Shown here: positions 18,819 through 28,127 of the stretch, piece after piece
Layout of the letters: every line of letters begins with the position of its first letter
Position numbering within the stretch: the first letter of the stretch is position 1
Assembly (NCBI GenBank): GCA_000531095.1
Contig: HG799464.1
Coordinates: forward strand, 369,471-433,470
Length of the DNA: 64,000 nucleotides
Direction: 5' to 3'
From: Gemmata massiliana
GTDB lineage: Bacteria; Planctomycetota; Planctomycetia; Gemmatales; Gemmataceae
Notes under the pieces: model-generated
What the model was told of the DNA's origin: nothing
The model's input: the letters and a program-made list of their open reading frames with translations, nothing else
The model's database searches: none
Made by a program: the position numbers and the translations under genes

Positions 18819-21800
18819 ACATCGTGTGGTTCGGGTCACCGCGACTCAGAAGGTACGCGAGCATGTCGAGCACCTCGCGCTCGTTCAATTCGTTCAGCAA
18901 CTTCTCGGGCATGAGCGAGATGTTGGACGGCTTGACGTTCGCGACGTCCTCTTTCTTCAGTTCCAGCACCTTCGAGGCGTTTTCGGGGTCGAGTACGACC
19001 GTGTACTTCCCGCCCGCATCGTTCACGATCTTGCCTGTAATGGTCTTGTCATCAGTCGTCTGAATCACCGACGCCTTGTACTGGTCCGAAATCACCTTGC
19101 TCGGCTCGACGATCGATTCGGCCAGGTCTTTTAGGTTGAACCGCCCCGCGACCTGCGACAGATCGGGCCCGGTCGCCCCGCCGTCGCCGCCGAACCGGTG
19201 ACACACCACGCACCGCGCCGCGGCGAACGCCCGCGCACCGTTCTTGAAATCGCGCCCGCTCTTGAGCTTGTCTTCGAGCGCAACGAGATCTGCCGTCGCC
19301 CACGCCTTCCCCGGGCCGATCGGCTTGGGAAGCGTGGGGGCCTTGTACGCGGGGCGCAGCCCGCCTGCTTCGATCGTGAGCCGGTCGCTGTCGGTCGCGT
19401 TGGCGAACGCATCCTTCTCGATGTTCGTGAGGAAGCCCTGGTAACTCGCACCGCCGGCCTTCGTTCGCGCTTCCGCGAGGAAGCCGTAATACGTCTTCCA
19501 TCGGTCCATATTCCAGCCGACGGTCGCGTTGCGGAGCGTGAACAAATAAGAGAGTTTCTGCTGGTCCGGGGCGTTCTTGAGCATGTTCGCTACAGTCCCG
19601 CCGTACCCGCGATTCCGGAGCAACACCTCTTCCAACCCCTCTTGCGTGAGCGGCTTGGACGGTTTCTTCAGTTCCGCGCAGATCTTCTCGACGATCGTCG
19701 GCGACTTGAGATACACGAGTAGTTGGGCCATTTCGCGGTTCAAAGCGTCGTCCGGGGACGGGAAGGCTCTATCGAGCCGCTGCGAAAGTCGCTCTGCGGT
19801 GGCCTTATCAGGTTCGCCCATCCGAAGGAATACGAGCGAATAAACCCGGCTGAGGTCCACCAACTGCTCTAGGGAGAGGCCATTGCCCCGCTCCTTGATC
19901 CCGATAAACACCCGGTCTATGGTTTCAAGAAGTTTCGGTTGAAGCTCTTTCCCTCCCTGACGCGCCAGAGCGACAGCACCATTGAGAATCGCAATCCGAT
20001 CCTTCTCCGCGAGCACTTTGTCCTGCCAGAACTTCACCGGTTGGTGCTCAAGAGCCACGCGAGCCGCGTAACGGACGAAGCGGTCTTCGTGCTTCAGATG
20101 TGGGTAGAGGAACTCCACGGCCTTTGCCGGGTCGTCCGCGAGTTTGTGATACTCTTCGATCTGTTTCAGCAGTTTCAGTTCCGCCGTCGGCGCGGTTTTG
20201 TATTCCACTTTCTCGGTCGGTTCCTTGCCCACATATGTCACGCGGAACAGTTCGCTCTGCGTCCCGCGCCCGCCGATGGTGAAATACATCGCACCGTCAA
20301 CTTGGTTAATAACCACGTCCGTGAGCGGGAGCGGGGTGCGGCTCAGGAACTCTTCCTTCGTGGCCTTGTAAGTCGCGCCGTTCAGTTCGGTGTGGATCGC
20401 GTACATCGTGCCGAACGTCCAGTCGCAGATGAACAGCGCCTTCTGGTACTTCGCCGGGAACTTCGCCCCATACCCGAACTCGACGCCGACCGGCGACCCG
20501 GGGCCAATGTCCACCATCGCGGGCAACGAATCGATGTAGTACGCGGGCCACTTGCCGGTCCCACTGCGCCACCCGAGTTCGCTGCCACTCGTGGCGTGGT
20601 TCACCCGCGTCGGGCGGTACCACGGCATCCCCAGATCCCACTCCATGTCCGCGTCGTAGACGAACATTTCGCCGTTCGCGTTGAACGCGAAGTCATACGG
20701 GTTCCGGTACCCGCTGGTGAAAATCTCCCAAGATTTGCCGTCGAAATCCGTCTTGGCGACGTACCCGCCGGGGGCAAGAATGCCCCGCGCGTGACCGTTC
20801 GCGTCCCACTGGCGCGGAAGAATGTGGTCCTCGCTCCAGTTCTTCGGTACGCGACTGTGAACGAAATTTTCCGGCGGCTGAGTGTGGTTTCCGCAAATGA
20901 CGTACAGCGATTTACCGTCCGGCGCGAGTCGCACCGCGTGCGGCCCGTGTTCGCCACCGCCCTGGATCGCCTTCAGCTTCTCGACTTTATCGAGTTGGTC
21001 GTTGTTCTCCGAAGACGTGACACGGTACAGCCCGCTCCCGGGGCCGCCGTTGCACACAACGAACAGCGCCCCCTTGTGCCACAATAGTCCCTGAGCCGCG
21101 GTGACCTTCGCGGGGATCTTCTCGACCTTCGTCTCTTCTTCGGTGCCCACTTTTCCGGGCGTGATGCGGTACAGACCCTTCCCGTCTTGGTCGCTCGCGA
21201 TCAGCCGGCCCTTATCGTCTGCGGTGAGGCACACCCACGAACCCAGAGTGGCCCGCGGGACCGTGAACAGCTTCTCGATCTTGTAGCCCGGAAGCGCGAC
21301 GAACGTGTTCGCAGGCACCTTCGAGCCGGGTTGCGAGCCTGTGCTCGCATCAAACACCTTGCCCCACGGTGAAGCACCGTAGGTGCCGATCTTCTTGACC
21401 GGCTTGTTCTCTTTCGCCTTGCTCCCCTCGGTGCTACACGTCCACGATTCGTCAGTGACGATGTACGTCGGTTCGCCCTTCTCGGGCACCAGAACCAACT
21501 TGAGCACGAAGCCCGCGACGCCGCCCTCGTTGCCCGCGCGGGCGTCGATGACGTTCCCCGTCTCCTTCAGCAACTTGGTGACATCGACCTCGACCGGTTC
21601 CTGCCACTCGCTCGACGACGCGACCTGCTTCTGGTTGAGGTACAGCGTGACGCGGTTGTCGCACGTCGCGATGAGTCGCGCGGCCTTGATGCCCTTCGCA
21701 TCGAACGTTTTCTCGATTCGGTAGTCCTTCTTCGCGTCCGCGCCCCACACCCATAACGGGACCGGGCCGTCGGCGAACCGCTTCGCCCAATCGACCGTCG

Positions 21801-21936
21801 CCACCTCGACTTTCGGTGGCTGCGCGGTAGCGCCGCGCTCGACCGTCGGGACGGTGACAGGCTTCTGCGCCTTGTCGTCGGCAAGTACCGACGAACAGAG
21901 TGTTAAGGCAAAAAGTGCGAGTGCCGTAATACGCAT
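18808..21936 (-). CDS. PVC-type haem-binding CxxCH protein with propeller domain
   Basis: About 1042 residues with a signal peptide (MRITALALFALTLCSSVLA). An N-terminal region of about 190 residues looks like an Ig/galactose-binding-type module (VTLYLNQKQV, AGFVLKLV), followed by a glucose/sorbosone dehydrogenase-like propeller (GYKIEKLF..., VEFGYGAKFPA) and a helical HEAT-like stretch. The C-terminal cytochrome c domain has CVVCH near residue 909 and the distal methionine in SLMPEKL. ATG 21936 is supported by the signal peptide; the upstream 28 codons are excluded. It is probably a periplasmic redox protein; its substrate is unknown. Its end overlaps the DUF1415 gene tail-to-tail. Confidence 0.87.
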   Translation of the reverse strand: MRITALALFALTLCSSVLADDKAQKPVTVPTVERGATAQPPKVEVATVDWAKRFADGPVPLWVWGADAKKDYRIEKTFDAKGIKAARLIATCDNRVTLYLNQKQVASSSEWQEPVEVDVTKLLKETGNVIDARAGNEGGVAGFVLKLVLVPEKGEPTYIVTDESWTCSTEGSKAKENKPVKKIGTYGASPWGKVFDASTGSQPGSKVPANTFVALPGYKIEKLFTVPRATLGSWVCLTADDKGRLIASDQDGKGLYRITPGKVGTEEETKVEKIPAKVTAAQGLLWHKGALFVVCNGGPGSGLYRVTSSENNDQLDKVEKLKAIQGGGEHGPHAVRLAPDGKSLYVICGNHTQPPENFVHSRVPKNWSEDHILPRQWDANGHARGILAPGGYVAKTDFDGKSWEIFTSGYRNPYDFAFNANGEMFVYDADMEWDLGMPWYRPTRVNHATSGSELGWRSGTGKWPAYYIDSLPAMVDIGPGSPVGVEFGYGAKFPAKYQKALFICDWTFGTMYAIHTELNGATYKATKEEFLSRTPLPLTDVVINQVDGAMYFTIGGRGTQSELFRVTYVGKEPTEKVEYKTAPTAELKLLKQIEEYHKLADDPAKAVEFLYPHLKHEDRFVRYAARVALEHQPVKFWQDKVLAEKDRIAILNGAVALARQGGKELQPKLLETIDRVFIGIKERGNGLSLEQLVDLSRVYSLVFLRMGEPDKATAERLSQRLDRAFPSPDDALNREMAQLLVYLKSPTIVEKICAELKKPSKPLTQEGLEEVLLRNRGYGGTVANMLKNAPDQQKLSYLFTLRNATVGWNMDRWKTYYGFLAEARTKAGGASYQGFLTNIEKDAFANATDSDRLTIEAGGLRPAYKAPTLPKPIGPGKAWATADLVALEDKLKSGRDFKNGARAFAAARCVVCHRFGGDGGATGPDLSQVAGRFNLKDLAESIVEPSKVISDQYKASVIQTTDDKTITGKIVNDAGGKYTVVLDPENASKVLELKKEDVANVKPSNISLMPEKLLNELNEREVLDMLAYLLSRGDPNHTMFKK

Positions 21937-22095
21937 ACAAACACGGGTAGGGGTTGGGGGCGAACAAGCTTTTGCGGGCGGTGGGTGGTCAAGCGAACGG
22001 GTCGCGGCGAGTTCGCGCACGGTTCACGGCCGTGATACGTGGCTCACGGGATGGGCGAGTCGCGACCCGCGGCCCTTGCGGGCCGGGTTCACGCA

Positions 22096-23541
22096 CTACA
22101 CCAGGATCTCTTTCACGACTTTACCGTGAACGTCGGTGAGCCGGTAGTCGCGTCCCTGGAAGCGGAACGTCAATTTCGTGTGGTCGAAGCCGAGACAGTG
22201 CATCAGTGTGGCTTGCAGGTCGTGGACGTGAACCATGTCCTTCGCGACCTTGAAGCCGAGGTCGTCGCTTTCGCCGTGCGTATGCCCAGCCTTGATTCCG
22301 CCGCCTGCGAGCATCAGCGAGAAGCTGTCCGGGTAGTGGTCGCGGCCCAGAATCTTCCCCTCCGCGGTACGGCCCTCACGGAACGGCGTGCGCCCGAACT
22401 CACCGCCCCAGACCACGAGCGTGTCTTTCAAGAGGTCGCGGTTCTTCAGATCCTTGATAAGCGCCGCGACCGATTGAGCGGTGGTCGTACCCTTCCGAGT
22501 CAGCCCATCGCGGATGTCCTCGTTCGCGTTGGTTCCGTGGAAATCCCAGCCCCAATCGAAAAGTTGAACGTATCGCACGCCCTGCTCAATGAGGCGCCGC
22601 GCGAGTAGGCAATTGTTCGCAAAACTCCCCGCGCCCGGCTTCGCACCGTAGGAGTCCAGCACCTTCGCCGGCTCCTTGGAAATGTCCATCACTTCGGACG
22701 CCGAGAGCTGCATCCGGAACGCGAGTTCGTACTGCGCGATGCGTGTCCGGGTTTCGGGGTGGCCGAGTTCCTTTTCTTGTAACTCGTTAAGGTCTTTCAT
22801 CGCATCGAGCCCGAGCCGGCGCGTCTCGCGGTCGAGTCCGGGCGGGTCGCTGAGGTACAGGACCGGTTCCCCCTTGCTGCGACACTGTACGCCCTGAACA
22901 CGCTCGGCAGGAACCCGCTGCCCAACACCCTTGCCGCCGCTCGGCTGCACGCCGTTGGAGATCAGTACCACGAACCCGGGCAAGTTTTCGCTCTCGTTGC
23001 CGAGCCCGTAGCACGTCCAGGCGCCGAGACTGGGCCGCCCCTGCCGCGCGAAACCGGTGTAGAGCAGCAGTTCCGCGGGGGCGTGGTTGAACTCGTCCGT
23101 CTTCATCGAGCGGATCACGGTCACGTCGTCCGCGACCTCGTGCAGCGGCTTGATGGCGTCCGACATCCAGATGCCGGCCTTGCCGTGCTGCTTGAACGGC
23201 TGCCGTGTGCCGAGGAGTTTGGGCACGCCCGCCGTGAACGCGAACCGCTTGCCCTTCAGGTACTCGTCCGGGCAATTCTGACCGTCGCGCTTCTGAAGTT
23301 CCGGCTTGTAATCGAACAGATCGAGGTGCGGCGGCGCCCCCGACATGTGCAGATAAATGACGCGCTTCGCGGTGCCCGGAAAATGCGGCTTCTTCGGGGC
23401 GAGCGGGTTCTCGATCTTCGGCCCGTCCGCACGCGCGCCGCTCATCAGCGACGACAGCGCGAGCCCCCCCAACCCAAGCGAGGAGGTTTGCAGGAAGTTC
23501 CGGCGAGTAACGGCCTGAAGGCGTTCGAGTGCGGAGTGCAT
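22096..23541 (-). CDS. DUF1501 protein with Tat signal
   Basis: About 481 residues. The N-terminus has a twin-arginine signal (TRRNFLQTSSLGLGGLAL). The body is sulfatase/alkaline-phosphatase-like, with YLHMSGAPPHLDLFDYKP and VVWGGEFGRTPF, and it ends with FQGRDYRLTDVHG. DUF1501 genes of planctomycetes usually stand beside DUF1549/DUF1553 genes, as here, and the products are thought to act together at the cell envelope; the exact role is unproven. ATG 23541 was chosen for the signal peptide. Confidence 0.9.
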   Translation of the reverse strand: MHSALERLQAVTRRNFLQTSSLGLGGLALSSLMSGARADGPKIENPLAPKKPHFPGTAKRVIYLHMSGAPPHLDLFDYKPELQKRDGQNCPDEYLKGKRFAFTAGVPKLLGTRQPFKQHGKAGIWMSDAIKPLHEVADDVTVIRSMKTDEFNHAPAELLLYTGFARQGRPSLGAWTCYGLGNESENLPGFVVLISNGVQPSGGKGVGQRVPAERVQGVQCRSKGEPVLYLSDPPGLDRETRRLGLDAMKDLNELQEKELGHPETRTRIAQYELAFRMQLSASEVMDISKEPAKVLDSYGAKPGAGSFANNCLLARRLIEQGVRYVQLFDWGWDFHGTNANEDIRDGLTRKGTTTAQSVAALIKDLKNRDLLKDTLVVWGGEFGRTPFREGRTAEGKILGRDHYPDSFSLMLAGGGIKAGHTHGESDDLGFKVAKDMVHVHDLQATLMHCLGFDHTKLTFRFQGRDYRLTDVHGKVVKEILV

Positions 23542-23611
23542 GCGTCCCGTCCTGATATTCAGAAACTCGGTAGGCACGAAGTATCCGGGAGCGAGACCCG
23601 GAGCGCCGACA

Positions 23612-23854
23612 TCAGCGTTTCATCAGCATTTCGTCGAGGTTCATAATCACGTTGACGACCACGGTCCACGCCGCGGCATCGGCCACAGCCACGCCCTTCG
23701 GGAGCGGGCCGAGCGGGTTCGTCGCGAACTGCGTCGCCTTCGCCGTGTCCTTCGCGAACTTCGCCTCCGCCGCTTCGTAGAGCGTCACGAGGCGCTCGAC
23801 TTCGGCCTCGCTCGGCGCCCGAACGAGACACGCCCGGAACACGAACGAAGTTAT
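23612..23854 (-). pseudogene. C-terminal remainder of the DUF1549/DUF1553 gene after an in-frame TAG
   Basis: These 80 codons follow directly, in the same frame, after the TAG at 23855-23857. They encode a typical DUF1553 tail (VFRACLVRAPSEAEVERL and AAWTVVVNVIMNLDEMLMKR) and end at a normal TGA at 23612. Their good conservation and unchanged frame indicate that they belonged to one gene of about 780 residues with the upstream part. The stop may be a recent nonsense mutation or a sequence error; readthrough is possible but unsupported. Confidence 0.75.
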
Positions 23855-25954
23855 CTACGCGTTGGTCTTCCCACCCTTCTCGATAGCGCGCCGGGCGAGG
23901 GCTTGCGCGGCCTCCGTGTACACCGGATCGTTCATCAGCACGAGCGCTTGCAGCGGCGTGTTGGTGCGCGCCCGGCGCACAATGCAGATGTCGCGATTGG
24001 GCGCATCGAACGTGGACATAGACGGGTACGGGTTCGACCGGCGCCACTGCGTGTAAAGCCCGCGCCGGTACTTGTCTTCACCCGTACTCGTCTGCCAGTC
24101 GATCGAGCCACCGAAGGCAGCGCTCACGCCGAGGTTCGGTTGTTGCGGCCGCACTGAGGGACCGAGCGTTTTGGAACTGAGCAACCCGGCCGCGAAGAGC
24201 ACCTGGTCGCGGATCATTTCGGCCGAAAGTCGAACTCGCGGCCCGCGTGCGAGCAACCGGTTCTCGGGGTCGCGCTCGAACAACTCGGGCGACACCTTTG
24301 CCGATTGGCGATACGCAGTGGACATCACCAGGAGTTTGAGGAACTTCTTCACGTCCCACTTCTGCGCGACCAGTTCCGTCGCGAGCCAGTCGAGCAGTTC
24401 GGGGTGACTCGGCTGTTCACCCTGCGCGCCGAACTCCTCGCTCGTGCGAACAATCCCCGTACCGAAGATCTGCTCCCAAAATTTGTTCGCGATCACGCGC
24501 GCCGTCAGCGGATTCTCGGAGCTCACGAGCCACTTCGCGAACTCCAACCGCGTCCGCGGCGCCTTCTCCGGGAATGCGTGAAACGCCGCCGGAGTGCCTT
24601 CCGTTACCTCGTCACCGAGGTCCATGAAGTTCCCGCGGAACTGCAGTTTCGTCTTCCGGCGTGCGGTGCCGGTCAGTTCCTTCATGACGGGCACGGACGT
24701 GAGCGGCTTCACCGCGGCGAGGTCTTTTTTCAGCGCCACGAGTTTGTCGCGCTCGGGTTTCATCTCGTCCGGTTTCTTCCCCTTCAACGCGGCTTCGAGG
24801 TCCGCGACTTGCTTCTCCAGTGCGGCCTTTTTCGCGAGTAGCTCGTCGGTCCAGAACGGCAGGATGGGGGTTTCGTCCGCCCGGTCCGCGTCCTCGGTGT
24901 TGTTGAAGAACGCGAACGAGCGGAAGTATTCAGTCTGCGTGAGTGGGTCGTACTTGTGCGTGTGGCACTGCGCACACGCCATCGATGTGCCCATCCACAC
25001 CATGAACGTCGTGTTCACCCGGTCCACCACCGCGGCGTTGCGGAACTCCTCGTCGCTCGTTCCGCCCTCGTTGTTGGTCATCGTGTTCCGGTGGAACGCG
25101 GTCGCGACCCGTTGTTCCGTCGTGGCGTTCGGGAGCATGTCGCCGGCAATCTGCTCGATCGTGAACTGGTCGAACGGCTTGTTCGCGTTGAAGCTCTGAA
25201 TCACGTAATCGCGGTACTTCCAAATCGTTCGCAGCGGGTCGTCGGCGTACCCGGCGGAGTCCGCGTAGCGCGCGAGATCGAGCCACATCCGCGCCCAGTG
25301 TTCCCCGAACGCGGGCTTCGCGAGCAACGTGTCAACGAACTTCTCATACGCTCGCGGCGACTTGTCATTCACAAATGCTTCGACTTCCTCGGCCGAAGGC
25401 GGAAGCCCGGTCAGGTCGAGTGCGACGCGGCGCGCGAGCGTGTATCGATCGGCTTCGGGTGTCGGCGAGAGCTTCTCGGCCTCTAGACGCGCGAAGAGGA
25501 AGTTGTCGATCGCGTTCGTGGTGGGGAACTTAGTGCGAGGCACATCCGGGCGCACGGGCTTCACGTAGGCCCAGTGCTGTGAGTATGTTGCACCATCCTT
25601 GACCCACTGCTTGAGGATCTCCACCTCGCGCGGCGCGAGCTTCTTACCGGTCTTGGACGGCGGCATGACACTGGCGTCGTCCGGACTTGCGGTGAGCCGA
25701 GTAATCAGTTCACTTGCGTCCGGTTTGCCGGGCACAACGGACGCAGCAATAGCACCTTCGCGGGTGTCGAGGCGGAGCTTCGCTTTGCGCGTTTTCTCGT
25801 CGGGACCGTGACACGCGAAGCAGTAGTTCGAGAGGATGGGGCGCACGTCGCGGTTGAAATCGATCTTAGCCGGCACCGGTTGGGCGCTCACGCGGGCCGA
25901 AAACAGAACGAGAATCGCGAGAGATAAACCGAGTGGGCCGGTGTGGAAACGCAC
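23855..25954 (-). CDS. DUF1549/DUF1553 planctomycete cytochrome, truncated by TAG
   Basis: About 699 residues before the stop. A signal peptide (GLSLAILVLFSARVSAQ) precedes a planctomycete cytochrome c domain with CFACH near residue 45 and the MPP motif of the distal ligand. DUF1549 follows (DLTGLPPSAEEVEAF, FGEHWARMWLDLARYADS) with a second CAQCH near residue 305, then a coiled-coil linker and DUF1553 (SSENPLTARVIANKFWEQIFG, NTPLQALVLMNDPVYTEAA). It pairs with the DUF1501 gene downstream. GTG 25954 has GAGG six bases upstream; TTG 25966 is an alternative. The last 80 or so family residues are lost beyond the TAG. Confidence 0.85.
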   Translation of the reverse strand: MRFHTGPLGLSLAILVLFSARVSAQPVPAKIDFNRDVRPILSNYCFACHGPDEKTRKAKLRLDTREGAIAASVVPGKPDASELITRLTASPDDASVMPPSKTGKKLAPREVEILKQWVKDGATYSQHWAYVKPVRPDVPRTKFPTTNAIDNFLFARLEAEKLSPTPEADRYTLARRVALDLTGLPPSAEEVEAFVNDKSPRAYEKFVDTLLAKPAFGEHWARMWLDLARYADSAGYADDPLRTIWKYRDYVIQSFNANKPFDQFTIEQIAGDMLPNATTEQRVATAFHRNTMTNNEGGTSDEEFRNAAVVDRVNTTFMVWMGTSMACAQCHTHKYDPLTQTEYFRSFAFFNNTEDADRADETPILPFWTDELLAKKAALEKQVADLEAALKGKKPDEMKPERDKLVALKKDLAAVKPLTSVPVMKELTGTARRKTKLQFRGNFMDLGDEVTEGTPAAFHAFPEKAPRTRLEFAKWLVSSENPLTARVIANKFWEQIFGTGIVRTSEEFGAQGEQPSHPELLDWLATELVAQKWDVKKFLKLLVMSTAYRQSAKVSPELFERDPENRLLARGPRVRLSAEMIRDQVLFAAGLLSSKTLGPSVRPQQPNLGVSAAFGGSIDWQTSTGEDKYRRGLYTQWRRSNPYPSMSTFDAPNRDICIVRRARTNTPLQALVLMNDPVYTEAAQALARRAIEKGGKTNA

Positions 25955-26064
25955 GGGCACCCTCAAAGCAAGTAACGTGGCTGGAACGGACCCGGAAGGT
26001 CCGTCGGTAGGCAGTTTCGTCAGTGTACTCGATCGGGAGGCGCGAGGGGAGAAAAAACGGGCGC

Positions 26065-27402
26065 CTACGACTTGGACGACGGACTCGGGGTCCAGCTCGG
26101 GCGGAACAGTTCTTCTTTGTGGCGAGCCTTGTGGAACGCTTCAGCGAGGAACTGGAGCGACGCGCACCGGGCGCGGAACGCATCTTCGGCACTGTTGCGG
26201 CTCGCCGCGATTTTGGCGGCCTCCGCGAGCACCGCGTGGGCGTTCAGATCGACCGGAACACCTTGAGCGCGCATGGCTTCCAGGAGGGACGCTTCCGCCT
26301 GCGCGAAGCGCTCCGCGAGTTCAACAGAGACACGACAATCGTATTTCTTGTAGACGTTCAGCTCGCGTGGCGCGGTGTCCGCGGCGATCTCGACGGCACT
26401 GACCGGTTCCTCTTTCTGAGTGTGCTGGAACAGGCCGAATAGCCCGGCAAGAATCAGCCCCGCGGCAAGCATGAAAAGGAGTGTCGCGCCGGGTACGGCC
26501 GCGAATTGCATCCCGAGCGAGAGCAGCGCGAGCACAATGCCCCCACCGAGAACCGTGAACGCCCACGGCACCCGTTTGCCCCATGCGCTCAACACTCGGG
26601 AGAGTATCCCGGCTTTCGCGCCCTTCGCTCCGGCTTTCTTCTCGTGCCCGTCAGGAACCTGGACGATCACGACCGTGATGTTATCCGGCCCGCCGCGCAA
26701 GTTCGCCAGTTGGACCAAGAACCGAACCGCGTTCTCGGGCGACAGTGCGCTCACGACCGCGCCAACCTCTTGGGGCGTAACCACCCCCGTCAGCCCGTCG
26801 CTACAGAGCAGGAACGTGTCGCCGGGTTCGACCGGGTGCGGCCCCTCAATGTCGACCTCGACTTCGGGGTCCGGCCCGAGCGAGCGAATGATGACGTTCT
26901 TTTTGAAGTCCCCGAGTTCGTCCGGGTCCACGCCCTGGCGCCGGGCAATCTCCCACACCCAGGAGTGATCGAACGTGAGTTGTTCCGCCTGCCCCTTGCG
27001 AATCCGGTACGCGCGACTGTCGCCGACGTGCCCGATCCACGCCCCTTCGGGGCGCAAGACCAGCGCAGTGCTCGTCGTCCCGAGCCCGCGAAACTCCGGG
27101 TTCTGTTGCCCGATCGCGTAGATACCGGCGTTCGCTTCCTGAAAAGCGCGCCGAATCGCGGGGATGATCCCGTCGCGTGCGTGCTTGGAGTACAGGAAGG
27201 GAATGTCGCGGGCGGCCTTTGCGCTGGCCTTTTCGCCCACCGCGTGCCCGCCCATCCCGTCGGCGACAACGAAAACGTGACCCTGACCCGCGAACCCGGC
27301 CGCATCGACGGCCGGGTTCGCGGCACAAGCGTCCTGGTTGTGGCTGCGTTTCACGCCCACATCGGTCAGGGCGGCGAATCGCACCGGTTCAAACGCCGAC
27401 AC
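26065..27402 (-). CDS. PP2C-family Ser/Thr phosphatase with membrane segments
   Basis: A 445-residue protein. The N-terminal PP2C domain (about 8-250) has the metal-site motifs RSHNQDA, VADGMGGHAVGE, GHVGDSRAYR, LCSDGLT and GGPDNITVV. Two hydrophobic helices follow at about 278-328, then a C-terminal region of about 110 residues that looks helical. The enzyme should dephosphorylate Ser/Thr proteins and could counteract the kinases in this window (8165-9355, 57919-59277), though neither is adjacent. The start has no strong ribosome-binding site. Confidence 0.92.
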   Translation of the reverse strand: MSAFEPVRFAALTDVGVKRSHNQDACAANPAVDAAGFAGQGHVFVVADGMGGHAVGEKASAKAARDIPFLYSKHARDGIIPAIRRAFQEANAGIYAIGQQNPEFRGLGTTSTALVLRPEGAWIGHVGDSRAYRIRKGQAEQLTFDHSWVWEIARRQGVDPDELGDFKKNVIIRSLGPDPEVEVDIEGPHPVEPGDTFLLCSDGLTGVVTPQEVGAVVSALSPENAVRFLVQLANLRGGPDNITVVIVQVPDGHEKKAGAKGAKAGILSRVLSAWGKRVPWAFTVLGGGIVLALLSLGMQFAAVPGATLLFMLAAGLILAGLFGLFQHTQKEEPVSAVEIAADTAPRELNVYKKYDCRVSVELAERFAQAEASLLEAMRAQGVPVDLNAHAVLAEAAKIAASRNSAEDAFRARCASLQFLAEAFHKARHKEELFRPSWTPSPSSKS

Positions 27403-27580
27403 GGATCACCTCATAACTCGTCTTCACGTATCCTACGCCATCGGCGCGCACAATGCTGCCGCACCAGCGGAAATAACTGTCGACTTGGGCGATGGGCGGG
27501 TGGCGTTGACCGATACGTCCGCCCCTGGTATGCGGACGCCTCATTAATTGCAACACCGTTCAGGGCCACGGGAGAACCGG

Positions 27581-28102
27581 ATGACGACGGCGCGAACCGT
27601 GCGACTGGCGGCAGTGCTGGCCGGGCTAGCCGCCGCGGGATGCGTGGACCGCCGATTCGTGATCGAATCGAACGTACCCAACGCCCAGGTCTACATCGAC
27701 AACAAATCGATCGGCGCGGCCCCCGCGCACGCCCCGTTCGAGTATTACGGCTACTACACGATTAAACTTGTTCACCCCGGGTACGAAACCATTGAGGAGC
27801 GCGTCCACGTGCGGGCGCCGTGGTACGCTTACCCGCCACTCGACTTCGCCGCGGAAGTCCTCTGGCCGTTCCACATACGCGACACGCGCCGGTACTACTT
27901 CAAACTCCAGGAAGCGACTCCCACGCGCACGGACGATATCCTCTCTGCTGCCGAAGCGCTCCGCCAGCGGGGAATGACGCTCCCACAAGCCGACCGCCCG
28001 GCCGAACCGCGCCCGCCGAAGCCTCGGCCGATTCCTCCACCGGCCCCGGTTCCGACCGCACCGGACTCGGTCCCAAGTGTCGTGCCGAGCGTCGCCCCTT
28101 AA
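27581..28102 (+). CDS. PEGA-domain lipoprotein
   Basis: A 173-residue protein. The signal ends in the lipobox LAAAGC, so it should be a lipoprotein anchored by the cysteine at about residue 21. A PEGA domain follows (NVPNAQVYIDNKSIGAAP, IKLVHPGYETIEERV), and the C-terminal third is Pro-rich (PPKPRPIPPPAPVPTAP), a likely flexible spacer. GGAG lies 8 bases before ATG 27581. PEGA proteins are surface or periplasmic and often bind carbohydrate or cell-wall partners; the role here is unknown. Confidence 0.85.
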   Translation: MTTARTVRLAAVLAGLAAAGCVDRRFVIESNVPNAQVYIDNKSIGAAPAHAPFEYYGYYTIKLVHPGYETIEERVHVRAPWYAYPPLDFAAEVLWPFHIRDTRRYYFKLQEATPTRTDDILSAAEALRQRGMTLPQADRPAEPRPPKPRPIPPPAPVPTAPDSVPSVVPSVAP

Positions 28103-28127
28103 AGCCAGCGACCCGGTACACGAAACG

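Noticed and set aside
26506..27765. 419-residue plus-strand frame
   Set aside because: It is antisense to the PP2C phosphatase gene and lacks recognisable features.
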